From Tubiluchus corallicola (lineage: Eukaryota; Priapulida; Priapulimorpha; Priapulimorphida; Tubiluchidae): DNA of 31,869 bases. Where the stretch lies: assembly GCA_030141605.1 (NCBI GenBank), contig JAQGDQ010000798.1:1-31869 (forward strand), read 5' to 3'. The notes beneath the pieces were generated by a model, which was not told where the DNA came from, did no database searches, and saw nothing but the letters and a program-made list of their open reading frames with translations. This document shows positions 31,291 through 31,869 of this stretch, in pieces. How positions within the stretch are numbered: the stretch's first letter is position 1; every line of letters begins with the position of its first letter. The translations under genes were made by a program, and so were the position numbers.

Positions 31291-31869
31291 TTCAAAATAC
31301 AGCAAAGTACAATTCAGAGAAAGTAGATAAACTAGTGAGCTATGCATAAAATCCATGTGGTCAAACAGCAGCGATAACGTATGGTCTAATTCTTTATGCA
31401 CTATAATGCGCTGCTGTACTACTAGTATTCAGGCAATTAGGTAAACTGTACAACATATCAAAGCATTATCTGACAGTGTAGAAATTCACGTTATTCTACA
31501 CTAACATATTGAAATAATACCAGGTCGAAAATAAAATGTAATCTTAATTGGTATGACTGTGAATATTTCAAAACTTCAATACTATTAAACCCTAATTATT
31601 CACTCCATCTCAGAGCTTAATTTTCAACAGTGATTCATTTCGCTGCACTTACGCGAATTTAGTTCCAGGTCTGGTAGTAGACGGAGCCTATCAAGAGTTT
31701 TAAACTATACTATAATTCGCTAGCTACCGGCTAGTTCACATCCTTCTTTCACCTACATCCCCTATGGCATATAGTTACTATGTCATATACTTATTATATT
31801 TAGCCTTACTTCATGAAAATTTACACTTTTCCTTTAATTGTGCTAAATTCTTCAATCCTTTTGCCATTT
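31291..31869. other. Upstream flank of the BEL/Pao element, no LTR recognised
   Basis: This should contain the 5' LTR or leader. No sequence here matches 25.6-26.58 kb by eye, and no tRNA-complementary primer-binding site could be identified. No gene seen. Confidence 0.4.

Overview
This window comes from an AT-rich animal (metazoan) nuclear genome. The evidence is intron-split genes with GT/AG junctions in matching phases, a zona pellucida (ZP) domain membrane-protein gene, a GT31 glycosyltransferase gene, non-LTR and BEL/Pao retroelement remains, MITE-like repeats and many satellites. A BEL/Pao element with an N-terminal SAP domain fits an invertebrate, but the sequence alone does not name the species. 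No bacterial-type genes, CRISPR or operons are present. Layout, left to right: (1) 1-4123 (+): the 3' part of a ZP-domain gene in six exons whose splice phases all agree. It ends in a furin site, a membrane helix and a short cytoplasmic tail. Its introns hold a satellite, a degenerate copy of part of exon 2, and one copy each of two dispersed repeat families. (2) 4124-8040: probable 3' UTR, a CAT microsatellite, a non-LTR retrotransposon 3' fragment, and an inverted copy of one of the MITE-like repeats. (3) 8040-16860: mostly non-coding. It holds a 1.3 kb minisatellite of 35/38 bp units, several smaller tandem repeats, a degenerate tRNA-like sequence and a 154-157 bp tandem repeat. (4) 16874-18746 (+): a divergent two-exon GT31 (beta-1,3-galactosyltransferase-like) gene, with a small inverted repeat copy in its intron that resembles a possible minus-strand terminal exon at 20.0-20.2 kb. 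(5) 19.0-25.7 kb: a second non-LTR fragment, a 25-bp tandem repeat, an 81-bp tandem repeat, and a second copy of the repeat in ZP intron 3. (6) 26.58-31.29 kb (-): a decayed BEL/Pao-type LTR retrotransposon (SAP, coiled coil, gag DUF1759, zinc knuckles, protease, partial RT, RNase H). No integrase or LTR was recognised. The most unusual feature is inside the BEL/Pao element. Between the gag coiled coil and the DUF1759 domain, in the same orientation, lies an intronless glycogenin-like GT8 glycosyltransferase catalytic domain of about 240 residues. It carries the DAD metal motif, an FNSGVFV motif, a GGDQGLLN motif and the H-x3-G-x-K motif. Its 5' junction is in frame with the coiled coil and its 3' junction is in frame with DUF1759; one frameshift lies inside the GT8 part. 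This looks like capture of a host glycosyltransferase by a retroelement gag. It is now broken by frameshifts and stops.
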